Positions 1 to 10,009 of a stretch of DNA of 64,000 nt are shown piece after piece. Below the pieces are notes generated by a model, which made no database searches, was not told the origin of the DNA, and saw only the letters and a list, made by a program, of their open reading frames with translations. This DNA is from Vicinamibacteraceae bacterium. Its GTDB lineage: Bacteria > Planctomycetota > Phycisphaerae > Phycisphaerales > UBA5793. The stretch covers positions 21,718 to 85,717 of the forward strand of contig WYBR01000114.1 of the NCBI GenBank assembly GCA_011525805.1. Reading direction: 5' to 3'. Within the stretch, counting starts at the first letter, position 1, and each line of letters opens with the position of its first letter. The translations under genes were made by a program, and so were the position numbers.

Positions 1-14
1 GATTGAGCGTGGAA

Positions 15-51
15 AGCCGGACCGCTCCCTCACGGTCGGGGCTCGGTTTGA
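15..51 (+). repeat. GAGCC-CGACC palindromic repeat, window edge copy
   Basis: On the reverse strand this reads GAGCCCCGACCGTGAGGGAG followed by CGG. It resembles segments at 8854-8890, 9908-9942 and 19177-19200. It lies just upstream of the threonine aldolase gene. The copy is short and the element boundary may lie outside the window. Confidence 0.5.
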
Positions 52-109
52 TGTGGCGTCGGTTCTAGGATTGTTCCGGGCGACTCGTCTGGGGGAGGTC
101 GGGCGGGAC

Positions 110-1159
110 ATGGGAACTGAAGCGATCGATCTTCGCAGCGATACGGTGACCAAGCCGACGGCGGCGATGCGCGAGGTGATGGCGCGGGCGGAGGTCGGCG
201 ACGACGTGCTCGGCGACGAGCCGACCGTGCTGCGCCTCCAGGAGAAGTCGGCGAACCTCCTGGGCAAGGACGACGCGGTGTACGTCCCCTCGGGCACCAT
301 GGCGAACCTCTGCGCCATCTGTTCGCAGACGCATCACGGCGATGAGATCATCGCGCACAACGAGAGCCATTTTTATTTTTACGAGACGGGCGGGTTCGCC
401 GCGGTCGCGGGCTGTTCGGTGCGCTTTGTGGCGGGCAAGCGGGGGCTGTTCGGGCCGGAGGTGATCGAGCCGAACATCCGCCCGACGCAGATTCACTTCC
501 CGCGCACGCGGCTGCTGGTGATTGAGAACACGCACAACCGCGGAGGCGGGTCGATCTGGCCGGTGGCGCAGGTGAAGGCGGTGGCGGACCGGGCGCACGA
601 ACTGGGCCTGCGCGTGCACATGGACGGCGCGCGTCTCCTGAACGCGTGCGTGGCGACGGGACTTGATCCGCGCGAGTACACGCAGCACGTGGATTCGGTC
701 TCGATGTGCTTTTCGAAGGGGCTGGGGGCGCCGGTCGGGTCGATCCTCGCGGGCGACCAGGAGATGATCCAGAAGGCGCACCGGTTCCGCAAGATGCTCG
801 GAGGGACGATGCGGCAGTCGGGCGTCATCGCGGCGGCGGCGATCTATGCGCTGGACCATCACGTCAAGCGTCTGGCCGAGGACCACGCGAACGCGAAGCG
901 CTTCGCGGAGATTCTCAGCAAAACGCCGGGCGTCACGATCGACCTGGGCGAAGTCGAGACGAACATGGCGTTTTTCGACATTGACGCGCAGTGGGGCAAC
1001 GGGAAGAAGTTTGCGCGCGTCCTGGAGCGCGAGGGAGTGCGGATGTTTGCGACGGGGCCGCAGCGGCTGAGGGCGGTGTTCCATCTGGAGATTTCGGCGG
1101 AGCAGGCGGTCCGCGCGGCGGAGATCGTCGCCCGCGTGATGCAGCGGGTTCCCGCGTGA
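110..1159 (+). CDS. ltaE: Low-specificity L-threonine aldolase
   Basis: This is a fold-type I PLP enzyme of 349 aa that cleaves L-threonine or L-allo-threonine to glycine and acetaldehyde in the cytoplasm. The N-terminus begins with the family hallmark IDLRSDTVTKPT. A glycine-rich PLP region (VPSGTMAN), the HMDGAR motif and the PLP-binding segment SKGLGAPVGS follow, the last with Lys203 as the likely Schiff-base lysine. Length is normal for the family. An upstream in-frame ATG at 53 would add 19 residues unlike the family. The ATG at 110 is preceded by GGGGGAGGT at 91-99, so I chose it. The next gene starts 3 nt after the stop, suggesting cotranscription. The symbol is by family resemblance. 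Confidence 0.9.
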   Translation: MGTEAIDLRSDTVTKPTAAMREVMARAEVGDDVLGDEPTVLRLQEKSANLLGKDDAVYVPSGTMANLCAICSQTHHGDEIIAHNESHFYFYETGGFAAVAGCSVRFVAGKRGLFGPEVIEPNIRPTQIHFPRTRLLVIENTHNRGGGSIWPVAQVKAVADRAHELGLRVHMDGARLLNACVATGLDPREYTQHVDSVSMCFSKGLGAPVGSILAGDQEMIQKAHRFRKMLGGTMRQSGVIAAAAIYALDHHVKRLAEDHANAKRFAEILSKTPGVTIDLGEVETNMAFFDIDAQWGNGKKFARVLEREGVRMFATGPQRLRAVFHLEISAEQAVRAAEIVARVMQRVPA

Positions 1160-1162
1160 ACG

Positions 1163-2269
1163 ATGGGAGAGGGCGTGCTCGATCACTTTGCTTGCCTGGG
1201 GCTGGGCGGCCTGGCGATCCTCCGTGACGCCGAGACGCGGTCGATCTCGGCCGAGAATCCCGACGGCGCCAAGGGCGGCGGCGCGAAAGCGGCGCCGGGG
1301 CAGGATGAGCATTGCACGCCGGCCGCTTCCGAACTCGGCCGCGGCTGGAAGGTGCGCCCGTGCATTCGGGTGCGCAGCGGGGAGCGGGTGGTGCTGGCGG
1401 ACGTGGCCGGGCCGGGAGTGGTGCAGCACATCTGGATGACGGTGCTGCACGAGCGCCTGCGGATGATCGCGCTGCGCGTCTATTACGACGATCAGGCGAC
1501 GCCGAGCATTGAGACGCCGCTGGGCGACTTCTTCGCCAACGGCCTCGACGGCTGCGCGCTGATCGGGTCCATTCCCGTGGCGGTCAATCCGCGCGGCGGG
1601 ATGAACTCCTACTGGCCGATGCCCTTCGCCAAGCGGCTGCGGATCGAGATCGCCAACGACGGACCGCAGGACCTCAACGAGTTTTTCTACCAGATCACCT
1701 ACGCGCGCACCGACGTGCCGGGCGAGGCGGGGTACTTGCACGCGCAGTGGCGGCGGTCGATGACGACGCGGCAGCGGCCCGAGCACGTGATCCTCGAAGG
1801 GGTGCGCGGCCGGGGGCATTACGTGGGCACGTATCTGGTGTGGAACCAGTTCTCCAACCAGTGGTGGGGCGAGGGCGAGGTCAAGTTCTTTATTGACGGC
1901 GACGGCGAGCACCCGACGATCTGCGGCACGGGCACGGAGGACTATTTCGGCGGCGCGTGGGGGTTCCGCGCGGCGATCAATCCGGAGACGAGCGGGCCGG
2001 TGACGTACAGCACGCCGTATCTCGGCTATCCGCAGGCGCTGATCGGGGGCGAGCGCGTGCCGTGCCACGGCCTGTACCGCTGGCACATTCCCGACCCGAT
2101 CCGCTTTCAGCGCGACCTGCGCGTGACGGTGCAGGCGCTGGGGTGGTACCCGACGCGGAAGTTTCAGCCGCTCACCGATGACATCGCGAGCACGGCCTAC
2201 TGGTATCAGGCGCTGCCGACCGGTTCGATGCCGGGCTTGCCTTTGATGAACGAGCGTCTGCCGCGCTGA
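1163..2269 (+). CDS. GH172 / DUF2961 family protein
   Basis: The protein is 368 aa and belongs to the DUF2961 family, now glycoside hydrolase family 172, whose characterised members act on alpha-D-fructofuranosides and arabinofuranosides. Family features visible are the early WKVRPCIRVRSGE and VVQHIWMT segments, TPLGDFFANG, and the acidic stretch CGTGTEDYFGGAWGF near residues 250-270, which holds likely active-site acids. No clear signal peptide is seen, so location is uncertain. It follows the threonine aldolase by 3 nt, probably in one transcript, though no shared pathway is apparent. A CACGAAG-type palindrome begins about 30 nt after the stop. Substrate cannot be read from sequence. Confidence 0.85.
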   Translation: MGEGVLDHFACLGLGGLAILRDAETRSISAENPDGAKGGGAKAAPGQDEHCTPAASELGRGWKVRPCIRVRSGERVVLADVAGPGVVQHIWMTVLHERLRMIALRVYYDDQATPSIETPLGDFFANGLDGCALIGSIPVAVNPRGGMNSYWPMPFAKRLRIEIANDGPQDLNEFFYQITYARTDVPGEAGYLHAQWRRSMTTRQRPEHVILEGVRGRGHYVGTYLVWNQFSNQWWGEGEVKFFIDGDGEHPTICGTGTEDYFGGAWGFRAAINPETSGPVTYSTPYLGYPQALIGGERVPCHGLYRWHIPDPIRFQRDLRVTVQALGWYPTRKFQPLTDDIASTAYWYQALPTGSMPGLPLMNERLPR

Positions 2270-2297
2270 GACACATCGCGGCAGTCTCGCTCCAACG

Positions 2298-2525
2298 CTC
2301 ACCACAAAGAGCACCAAGGCACAAAGGAGGCACGAAGCAAGCCGAATTGGCCGAAAGGAGGCTCAAGATGCACAGAACGGCGCCGGTTGCACGCTTTCAA
2401 CTCCCTTGCGCTCGGCCTCGATTCCCAAGTCCCAAATCCTTCTTGTGCCTTCTGTGCCTTTTTTGCGGCCAATGTCCGACTCTCACTTTGTGCCCCCTTC
2501 GTGACTTCGTGTCCTTCGTGGTGAG
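2298..2525. repeat. CACGAAG-type long imperfect palindrome, copy A
   Basis: The left arm starts CTCACCACAAAGAGCACCAA and continues with GGCACAAAGGAGGCACGAAG. The right arm, ending GTCCTTCGTGGTGAG, is its reverse complement with a few mismatches. The arms are about 40 nt, separated by about 150 nt, with further TTGTGCCTTCTGTGCC units inside. The same arms recur at 27579-27718, 27746-27893 and 32486-32662. It fills the gap between the GH172 and GT4 genes and has no credible ORF. Confidence 0.85.
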
Positions 2526-2554
2526 ATATCGACTCCCGAACTGGAATGCCGCCC

Positions 2555-3553
2555 ATGCGAATCGCCCTTGTGACCGACGCCTGGCTGCCGCAGGTCAACG
2601 GCGTCGTGACGACGCTCGGCCAGGTGGTGCGCCAACTCGAAGCGATGGGCGATGAGGTGCTTGTCGTCAATCCGCAACTCTTCCGAACGTACCCCTGTCC
2701 GCGCTACCCGGAAATCCGCCTAGCGTGGATGCCGGGGCGGAAGGTCCGCGCGTTGCTGCGCGAGTTTCGGCCCGACGCGATCCACATCGCGACGGAAGGG
2801 CCGCTCGGGATCGCCGCGCGCCTGCACTGCGGCCGGCGGCGCCTGCCCTTCAACACGTCGTATCACACGCAGTTTCCGCAATACCTGCGCCGCTACGCCG
2901 GCATTCCCGAAGGGTGGACCTATCGCGTCATGCGCTGGTTCCACGGCCGGGCGAACGCGACGCTCGTGCCCACGGCGCGCGTCAAGGATGAACTCGATGC
3001 GCGCGGTTTCACCAACGTGCGCGTCTGGACGCGCGGCGTGGACACCGATCTCTTCAGGCCCGGCGACAAGTCGCTGCTCACGGGGGAGCGGCCGATCAGC
3101 CTCTACGTCGGCCGCATCGCGCGCGAGAAGAACATCGAGGCGTTTCTCGAAGCGGAGGTACCGGGCACGAAGTACCTCGTCGGCGACGGCCCCGCGCGCG
3201 CTTCGCTGGAGAAGCAGTATCCGGCGGCGCGCTTCGTCGGCGTCAAGAAAGGCGAAGACCTCGCCCGGCACTACGCCGCGGCCGACGTCTTCGTCTTTCC
3301 CAGCCGCACCGACACCTTCGGCGTGGTGATGCTCGAAGCGATGGCGTGCGGCGTGCCCGTCGCGGCGTATCCCGTCACCGGGCCGATCGACGTCGTCAAG
3401 GCCGGCGTCTCCGGCGCGCTGCACGATGATCTCGCCACGGCGATGCGCGAAGCGCTGAAGATCGATCCCGCGTCGTGCCTGAGATACGCGCAGGGGTTTT
3501 CGTGGCGGCGATGCGCGGAGATGTTTCGCGAGGCGCTGCCCATTCGGAAGTAG
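2555..3553 (+). CDS. GT4-family glycosyltransferase
   Basis: This retaining glycosyltransferase of about 332 aa has a GT-B fold and resembles alpha-mannosyl or sulfoquinovosyl transferases (PimB/SQD2-like). It probably acts at the inner face of the membrane on a lipid or glycan acceptor. The N-terminal domain begins MRIALVTDAWLPQVNGV, a family signature. The C-terminal donor-binding domain has YVGRIAREKNIEAFL and the ExxxxxxE region FGVVMLEAMACGVPVAA near residue 265. An ATG three codons earlier, at 2546, is equally possible and neither has a good ribosome binding site. It stands alone between two palindromic regions, so acceptor and pathway cannot be inferred from neighbours. Confidence 0.85.
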   Translation: MRIALVTDAWLPQVNGVVTTLGQVVRQLEAMGDEVLVVNPQLFRTYPCPRYPEIRLAWMPGRKVRALLREFRPDAIHIATEGPLGIAARLHCGRRRLPFNTSYHTQFPQYLRRYAGIPEGWTYRVMRWFHGRANATLVPTARVKDELDARGFTNVRVWTRGVDTDLFRPGDKSLLTGERPISLYVGRIAREKNIEAFLEAEVPGTKYLVGDGPARASLEKQYPAARFVGVKKGEDLARHYAAADVFVFPSRTDTFGVVMLEAMACGVPVAAYPVTGPIDVVKAGVSGALHDDLATAMREALKIDPASCLRYAQGFSWRRCAEMFREALPIRK

Positions 3554-3554
3554 A

Positions 3555-3668
3555 TCGGGCCCGCTGCTCTGGGCGCGGCCCGGCAGTTGGCGGTGTACGC
3601 GATGAAGGGGTGCGATGAGGCGTGTCACACCCCGGAGTGCCGGCCCGGCGCAGAGCAGCGGGCCCGAC
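3555..3668. repeat. Large inverted repeat downstream of GT4 gene
   Basis: The arm TCGGGCCCGCTGCTCTGGGC at 3555 pairs with GCAGAGCAGCGGGCCCGA at 3650-3667, and the pairing extends inward (GGCCCGGC on both sides). The loop of about 50 nt contains a second hairpin, GGGGTG against CACACCCC. It starts right after the GT4 stop codon and could act as a terminator-like structure, although no T-run follows. No other copy was seen in the window. Confidence 0.6.
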
Positions 3669-3822
3669 CTACACCACTGCGGTGCCAGAGCGTCGCTACG
3701 ACCGCCCCGCCTCGCCGACTAACATGGCTCCGGGAGATTGGCCTATTGATGCCGGATTCCGCACGTCTCCGCCGTCACTGTGGGCCGGGCGTTGCGGCGG
3801 GAGTTTGGAGCAGGAGTCGAGC

Positions 3823-4845
3823 ATGACCGCCATCGTATCGAGTCTGGTCGCAACGGCAGTGTGCGGCATTGCGTCAATACCCACCCAGCCGCCGCCGCCG
3901 GAGGTGTCCAGCCTCGGTCAACTGCTGGCCGCGGCGCGATCGCACCCGCTGCTCGTGTGCCACGAGGTCGGGTACCAGTTCGTCGATGACCGAGTCTTTG
4001 AATGGTCGGTCAGGTTTGATGATCGGGAGTTGGATCGGGACTATGAACTACGCGGCGGGATGGATGACCTGATCAACATTCGGCGTCGGCGCCTGCAATG
4101 GGGAGAGCGAGCCGCGGCAGTGTTGAACGACCTGACTCGTGAGTATCTTCTCAACCGAGGCGATGAGCGTGTGAATCCTCGCACCGATGTTGCCGTGACC
4201 GTTCTGGGCACGATTGGACGGGGCGTCGACGGCTTCATGGCCTTGATGCAAGGGCAAGTCGATGCGCGCGAATTCTTTCGGGTTTATGCCGCGGTTACTC
4301 CGTTCGAGTCTCGGTGGCGCGGCGATCGGCTCGTGGACCTTCGCCAACCTGTGGAGCGCGCTACATGGGAGGACCCTTCCGCCGCGGCACTCGTCGCCTT
4401 GCGGCGGTTGACCATCACGCCTGAGGCGAATGGCGCGGCGGTCGAGGAATCGATCTTCCGCGCCGAGTCTGAAGCGCGCTACGACTGCGCTGATGGGCTG
4501 ATTCGCTGTCGCATTCAATGCACGAACATGAGTGCGGCGGCGGCGTGCCTTCCAATGGACATCCGCCAGGCCGTCCGAATCCGTCAGAGCGACGGCGACT
4601 TGCTCCGGCTGCCCCATGAAAACGGTCATGACTTCGAAGAGCGCGAGAACCCTTCATTTCGATACTTGCGCGTCTCGCCGGGTCGCAGTGTGGACTTGTT
4701 ACTGGAGATTCGTCTCAGTGCCTTGGAGCATGCGGGTACGATGCACGACGGTGCGATTGAACTCTCACTTGCGGCACTGTTCCATGAGTTCTTGATTGAC
4801 GGCGAGACCGGGGTCGTTGTTCCGGTGCGCGACGTGGGGCGCTGA
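3823..4845 (+). CDS. Hypothetical secreted protein
   Basis: I do not recognise this protein of 340 aa. It opens with a short hydrophobic stretch (MTAIVSSLVATAVCGIAS) resembling a signal peptide, followed by a PPPP segment. The rest is soluble and charged, without obvious repeats or catalytic motifs. The open frame extends upstream to 3622, but that part overlaps a palindromic region and is proline/arginine-rich. The ATG at 3823 has GGAGCAGGAG at 3808-3817, so it is preferred. Base composition looks lower in GC than its neighbours. No operon partner is evident. Confidence 0.6.
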   Translation: MTAIVSSLVATAVCGIASIPTQPPPPEVSSLGQLLAAARSHPLLVCHEVGYQFVDDRVFEWSVRFDDRELDRDYELRGGMDDLINIRRRRLQWGERAAAVLNDLTREYLLNRGDERVNPRTDVAVTVLGTIGRGVDGFMALMQGQVDAREFFRVYAAVTPFESRWRGDRLVDLRQPVERATWEDPSAAALVALRRLTITPEANGAAVEESIFRAESEARYDCADGLIRCRIQCTNMSAAAACLPMDIRQAVRIRQSDGDLLRLPHENGHDFEERENPSFRYLRVSPGRSVDLLLEIRLSALEHAGTMHDGAIELSLAALFHEFLIDGETGVVVPVRDVGR

Positions 4846-5129
4846 GGTCGGACGTGTGCGGCGACGTGACGTCCCGATCGAGCCCACGGAATCCATCTTG
4901 AGCAACGAGATCGTCGTCTCCACCGCGCCGAGGGCGGGCGCCCTGGTCCGAAAGGAGGCTCCGCGACTGGAAGGCCACGCCAATGCGCAAACGGATGATC
5001 GATCTCGTTCGATAATCAACCGCGAGCCTTCTTGGCAAAGCCTCCGCGCTCCTCTGCGCAAAGCCTCGGGGTCGTCATTCAACCCCGAGGGGCGGCTCAC
5101 CGGCCGGCATCGAGCGCCCGCCGCTGCCC
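4846..5129. other. Intergenic region with a short degenerate repeat
   Basis: This gap lies between two convergent genes. Around 5033-5078 is a segment, CTCCGCGCTCCTCTGCGCAA followed by AGCCTCGGGGTCG, that resembles the reverse orientation of the repeat at 8854-8890, so a degenerate copy is possible. No gene or clear terminator was found. Confidence 0.35.
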
Positions 5130-6647
5130 TCAATCGTCATCGTTCTTGCTCTTCTTTTTCGTCGAAGTCTTCTTCTTGCTCGTCTTCTTCTTCGACGATT
5201 CGGACTTCTCGCCCTTGCTCTCGCCCGTCTGGCCCGTCTCGCCGGCCTCCGCCATCGCGGCGGCTCGCTCGGCCTCCATCTCCTTGTTCCACTCCTCGGA
5301 GGAGATCTCGGCGATCTCGGCCATGTCGATGAGGCGGTCGGCGGCCTTCTCGTGGCGGATCTGGCTGATGAGCATCGGGCCGCGGCCCGAGCGGATGAGT
5401 TCCTGGCGCAACTTCTCGGGGCGCATGTTCTGGCGCATGGCGATCTGGGCGATGCGCCCGTTCACTTCGTCCTCGCTCGTCTCGATCTTGAGCGTTTCGC
5501 AGAGGCGCTCCATGATGAACATGATCTTGAGATCCTTCGCGGCCCGCTCGGCGCCGGCGTCGCGGATCTCGGCCATGCGCTCCTCGACGAGGTACGCCGG
5601 CATGCCCTGGTTGAGCAGGCGGAGGCGGAACGACTCGATCGTCCGGGCCGTCTGTGCGGCGCTGGCGCGCTGCGGAAGTTCCATCTCGGTGTTCTCGATG
5701 AGGTACTTCGCCACCTGGCGCCGCAGGATGTCCTGCTGCTCCATGGCGATCTGCGCCCCGAGGGCCCGCTCGATCTGCTCGCGCAACTGTCCCTCGATCT
5801 CGAGGCCGAAGTGGGCCAGCAACTGCTCCATGGTGAGGGGGATGAGGCGGCCGACGTTGGCGATGCTGAACTCGATGGTGATGGGGTTGCCGCGCACCGC
5901 TTCGAGTTCGTGGTTCTCCGGCCCGGTCGTCTCGGCGGTGACAACCTCGCCGGCCTTGCGGCCGCCGAGCAGGGCGCGGACGCCTTCGATCTGGATCCCC
6001 GCGACGGGCCCCTTGTCTTCGTCGCCCGCGAGCGGCAGTCGGCTGACGGTTTCGGCGACGGTGCCGAGGACTTTGCCCTCGCGGTCGTTGATTTTGGCGC
6101 TGCCGAAGAAGTAGTCGCCCGGCTCGGGCTCACCGTCGACGGCGACGACGCTGCCGCGGCGATCCAACTGGATCTTGATCTCCTTGTCGACCATCTCGCG
6201 GGTGATTTCCAGCGTCGGCCGGCGGAGCGGAATGCCGTCGTACTTCGGAAGATCGAACTCGGGCACGACCTCCACTTCGCAGGTGAAGACGAAGGGCTTG
6301 CCTGGTTCGAGGTTGAGGGACGTGTCCTTGGAAATGACCGGGTCGCCGACGACCCGGAAGTCGCGCTCGCGAATGACCTGCTGGAAGGCCTGGCTGATGA
6401 GCCGGTTGCGGGTCTCCTCGGCCATGCCCTTGGCGAAGCGGCGCTCGACGAGTTTGCGCGGCGCCTTGCCGGGGCGGAAGCCGGGCAGGCGCGCGGCCGT
6501 GACGAGTTCGCTGAACCCCGTGTTCATCCGCTCGTCGATGACGGAGGCGGGAATCTCGATGGTGATCTTCTTGCACGCGGCGCCCGCGTCCTCGATGTTG
6601 ACGCTGCCGAGCTTGATTTCTTCGGTCGTTTCAGTGGTCGTGGCCAT
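5130..6647 (-). CDS. tig: Trigger factor (ribosome-associated chaperone)
   Basis: Trigger factor binds the ribosome exit tunnel and protects nascent chains. The protein is 505 aa, somewhat longer than usual. The N-terminal ribosome-binding domain contains the signature GFRPGKAPRKLVERRF near residues 55-70. A middle domain in the FKBP position (about 170-265) is poorly conserved, so prolyl isomerase activity is doubtful. A long helical C-terminal chaperone domain follows. The last 40 residues are a Lys/Ser-rich tail (repeated KKKTS) ending in acidic residues, an unusual low-complexity extension. The gene stands alone, with a 0.48-kb inverted-repeat element upstream. Confidence 0.9.
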   Translation of the reverse strand: MATTTETTEEIKLGSVNIEDAGAACKKITIEIPASVIDERMNTGFSELVTAARLPGFRPGKAPRKLVERRFAKGMAEETRNRLISQAFQQVIRERDFRVVGDPVISKDTSLNLEPGKPFVFTCEVEVVPEFDLPKYDGIPLRRPTLEITREMVDKEIKIQLDRRGSVVAVDGEPEPGDYFFGSAKINDREGKVLGTVAETVSRLPLAGDEDKGPVAGIQIEGVRALLGGRKAGEVVTAETTGPENHELEAVRGNPITIEFSIANVGRLIPLTMEQLLAHFGLEIEGQLREQIERALGAQIAMEQQDILRRQVAKYLIENTEMELPQRASAAQTARTIESFRLRLLNQGMPAYLVEERMAEIRDAGAERAAKDLKIMFIMERLCETLKIETSEDEVNGRIAQIAMRQNMRPEKLRQELIRSGRGPMLISQIRHEKAADRLIDMAEIAEISSEEWNKEMEAERAAAMAEAGETGQTGESKGEKSESSKKKTSKKKTSTKKKSKNDDD

Positions 6648-6774
6648 GGTCGGGTGATTCCTGGTTCGCCGGCGCCCAAGGGCGCGGGTTCAAGCGTGCG
6701 TAGCGTGTCGCGGGACGATCCGTTAAGTCTGTGAGGGTAGCGCCCGGCGGGGGAACGTGCCAGCGGCGCGACCG

Positions 6775-8845
<2,071 letters not shown>

Positions 8846-8853
8846 CGGGTGGT

Positions 8854-8890
8854 GAGCCGCGACCCGGAGGCTCTGCGGAGGGGAGCGCGA
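8854..8890 (+). repeat. GAGCCGCGACCC-type repeat, left copy
   Basis: The segment GAGCCGCGACCCGGAGGCTC continues to GGGGAGCGCGA. It is matched in opposite orientation at 9908-9942, so the secreted protein gene at 8926-9801 is bracketed by inverted copies. It begins 8 nt after the tyrosine phenol-lyase stop. Confidence 0.65.
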
Positions 8891-8925
8891 GCGCAGAGCA
8901 GGCGCGTTTCGTCCTTCGTTGCACC

Positions 8926-9801
8926 CTACCTGATCTCCGCCGTGTTGCTTGTGCCGCACGTCGTCAGATCAAGGAGTTGCAGGAAGCCGCCGCAGGCGCC
9001 CGGGCCGATGTTGCCCTGGATCATGCGCGAGCCGCCCTGGCCGGCGCCGCCGGTGAAGGCGACCTGCAACTGATTGCTCGACAGGCCGAGCACCGTCCCG
9101 GCGCAGGGCCGGTTGTTGGGAATGACGAAGTTGCCCGCGGAGCGCGCGAAGAGCAGCGCGACCTGCCCGTTGGGCGACGCGCCTCCCCACTCGACGATGA
9201 TCCCGCCTCCGCCCGGGCACTGCGCCGAGACGGCCAGGGTGATCCGCGAGGGCGCCGCGGCGATGACGCGGGCCATGAAGTTGATCGGCCGGCCGTTCGG
9301 GTCCGTCAACTTCGTCCACGTCGAGCCGTTGCCAAACCAGGCGTAGTCGGGGCTGGAGCCGACGCCCGGCGGGTTGTAGTGCGGCAGTCCGGCGGCGACG
9401 GGGCGGGTGTCGGAAATCTGGATCGTCCACGTAAACGTGTCGGGAACTTCGATGTGCGGCACGTTGAACTGAATGAGGTCGTCCCCGCCGGTGAGGGGTA
9501 CGTCGTTGCGCACCGCGCCTTCCCAGATGAGCGTGCCGGGCAACCCGTTGAGGCCGTCGTTGGCGTAGAGGCGGGGCTGGAGGTCGGCCGTACCCGCCTG
9601 TCCCTGCATCGAGACGCCGATGTGCAGTTCAGTGACGGTGCGCAGCGTCCCGGCCGCCTGCACCTCATCGCCGATCTGGAGTTGGGTGAAGGACCGCGTC
9701 TGGCTGCCGCTCGTCGTGTTGTCGTAGATGACGTCGGCCGTGGCGGCGTGGGCGGCGAAGGCAACCGCCAGCGCGGCGGGAATGCGGAATCGACTGTTCA
9801 T
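8926..9801 (-). CDS. Secreted protein with C-terminal four-cysteine CAGTVLGL module
   Basis: This 291-aa protein has a signal peptide (positive start, then hydrophobic ALAVAFAAHAATA) and no known enzyme motif. The first 170 mature residues look like a beta-rich domain (YDNTTSGSQ, LYANDGLNGLPG, FTWTIQISDT). The last 100 residues form a module with four cysteines (CPGGGG, PCAGTVLGL, ACGGFLQLL, TCGTSN). That module recurs in the proteins at 58716-60149 and 33684-34073. The start at 9801 has GGAGAGGAG just upstream; the frame extends to 9885 but the extra part lacks signal character. Inverted repeats flank the gene. It is probably extracellular or surface-bound. Confidence 0.75.
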   Translation of the reverse strand: MNSRFRIPAALAVAFAAHAATADVIYDNTTSGSQTRSFTQLQIGDEVQAAGTLRTVTELHIGVSMQGQAGTADLQPRLYANDGLNGLPGTLIWEGAVRNDVPLTGGDDLIQFNVPHIEVPDTFTWTIQISDTRPVAAGLPHYNPPGVGSSPDYAWFGNGSTWTKLTDPNGRPINFMARVIAAAPSRITLAVSAQCPGGGGIIVEWGGASPNGQVALLFARSAGNFVIPNNRPCAGTVLGLSSNQLQVAFTGGAGQGGSRMIQGNIGPGACGGFLQLLDLTTCGTSNTAEIR

Positions 9802-9907
9802 GGCGAGGCTCCTCTCCTGCTCCTGAGAGCATACCCGAGAGCGGCCGCCGCGCCAAGGGTGCTTCCGGAAATCGCGGTGGATCACGCCGCTTGCGGCTTC
9901 GCGTGCG

Positions 9908-9942
9908 AGCGCGCTCCCCTGCGCCGAGCCTTCGGGTCGCGG
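9908..9942 (-). repeat. GAGCCGCGACCC-type repeat, right copy
   Basis: The reverse strand reads AGCCGCGACCCGAAGGCTCG, then GCGCAGGGGAGCGCGC. It pairs with 8854-8890. It lies between the secreted protein gene and glyS, where a promoter for glyS would also be expected. Confidence 0.65.
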
Positions 9943-10009
9943 CTAAACGGCGGAATCTGCGGGCGCTGCACCCTTCGCGTTCTGCGCCCGTGCCTCCTAC
10001 CCTTGCCTC

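Noticed and set aside
65..2317. Long minus-strand open frame across threonine aldolase and GH172
   Set aside because: It covers two genes with clear motifs and has the arginine/proline-rich composition of a shadow frame.
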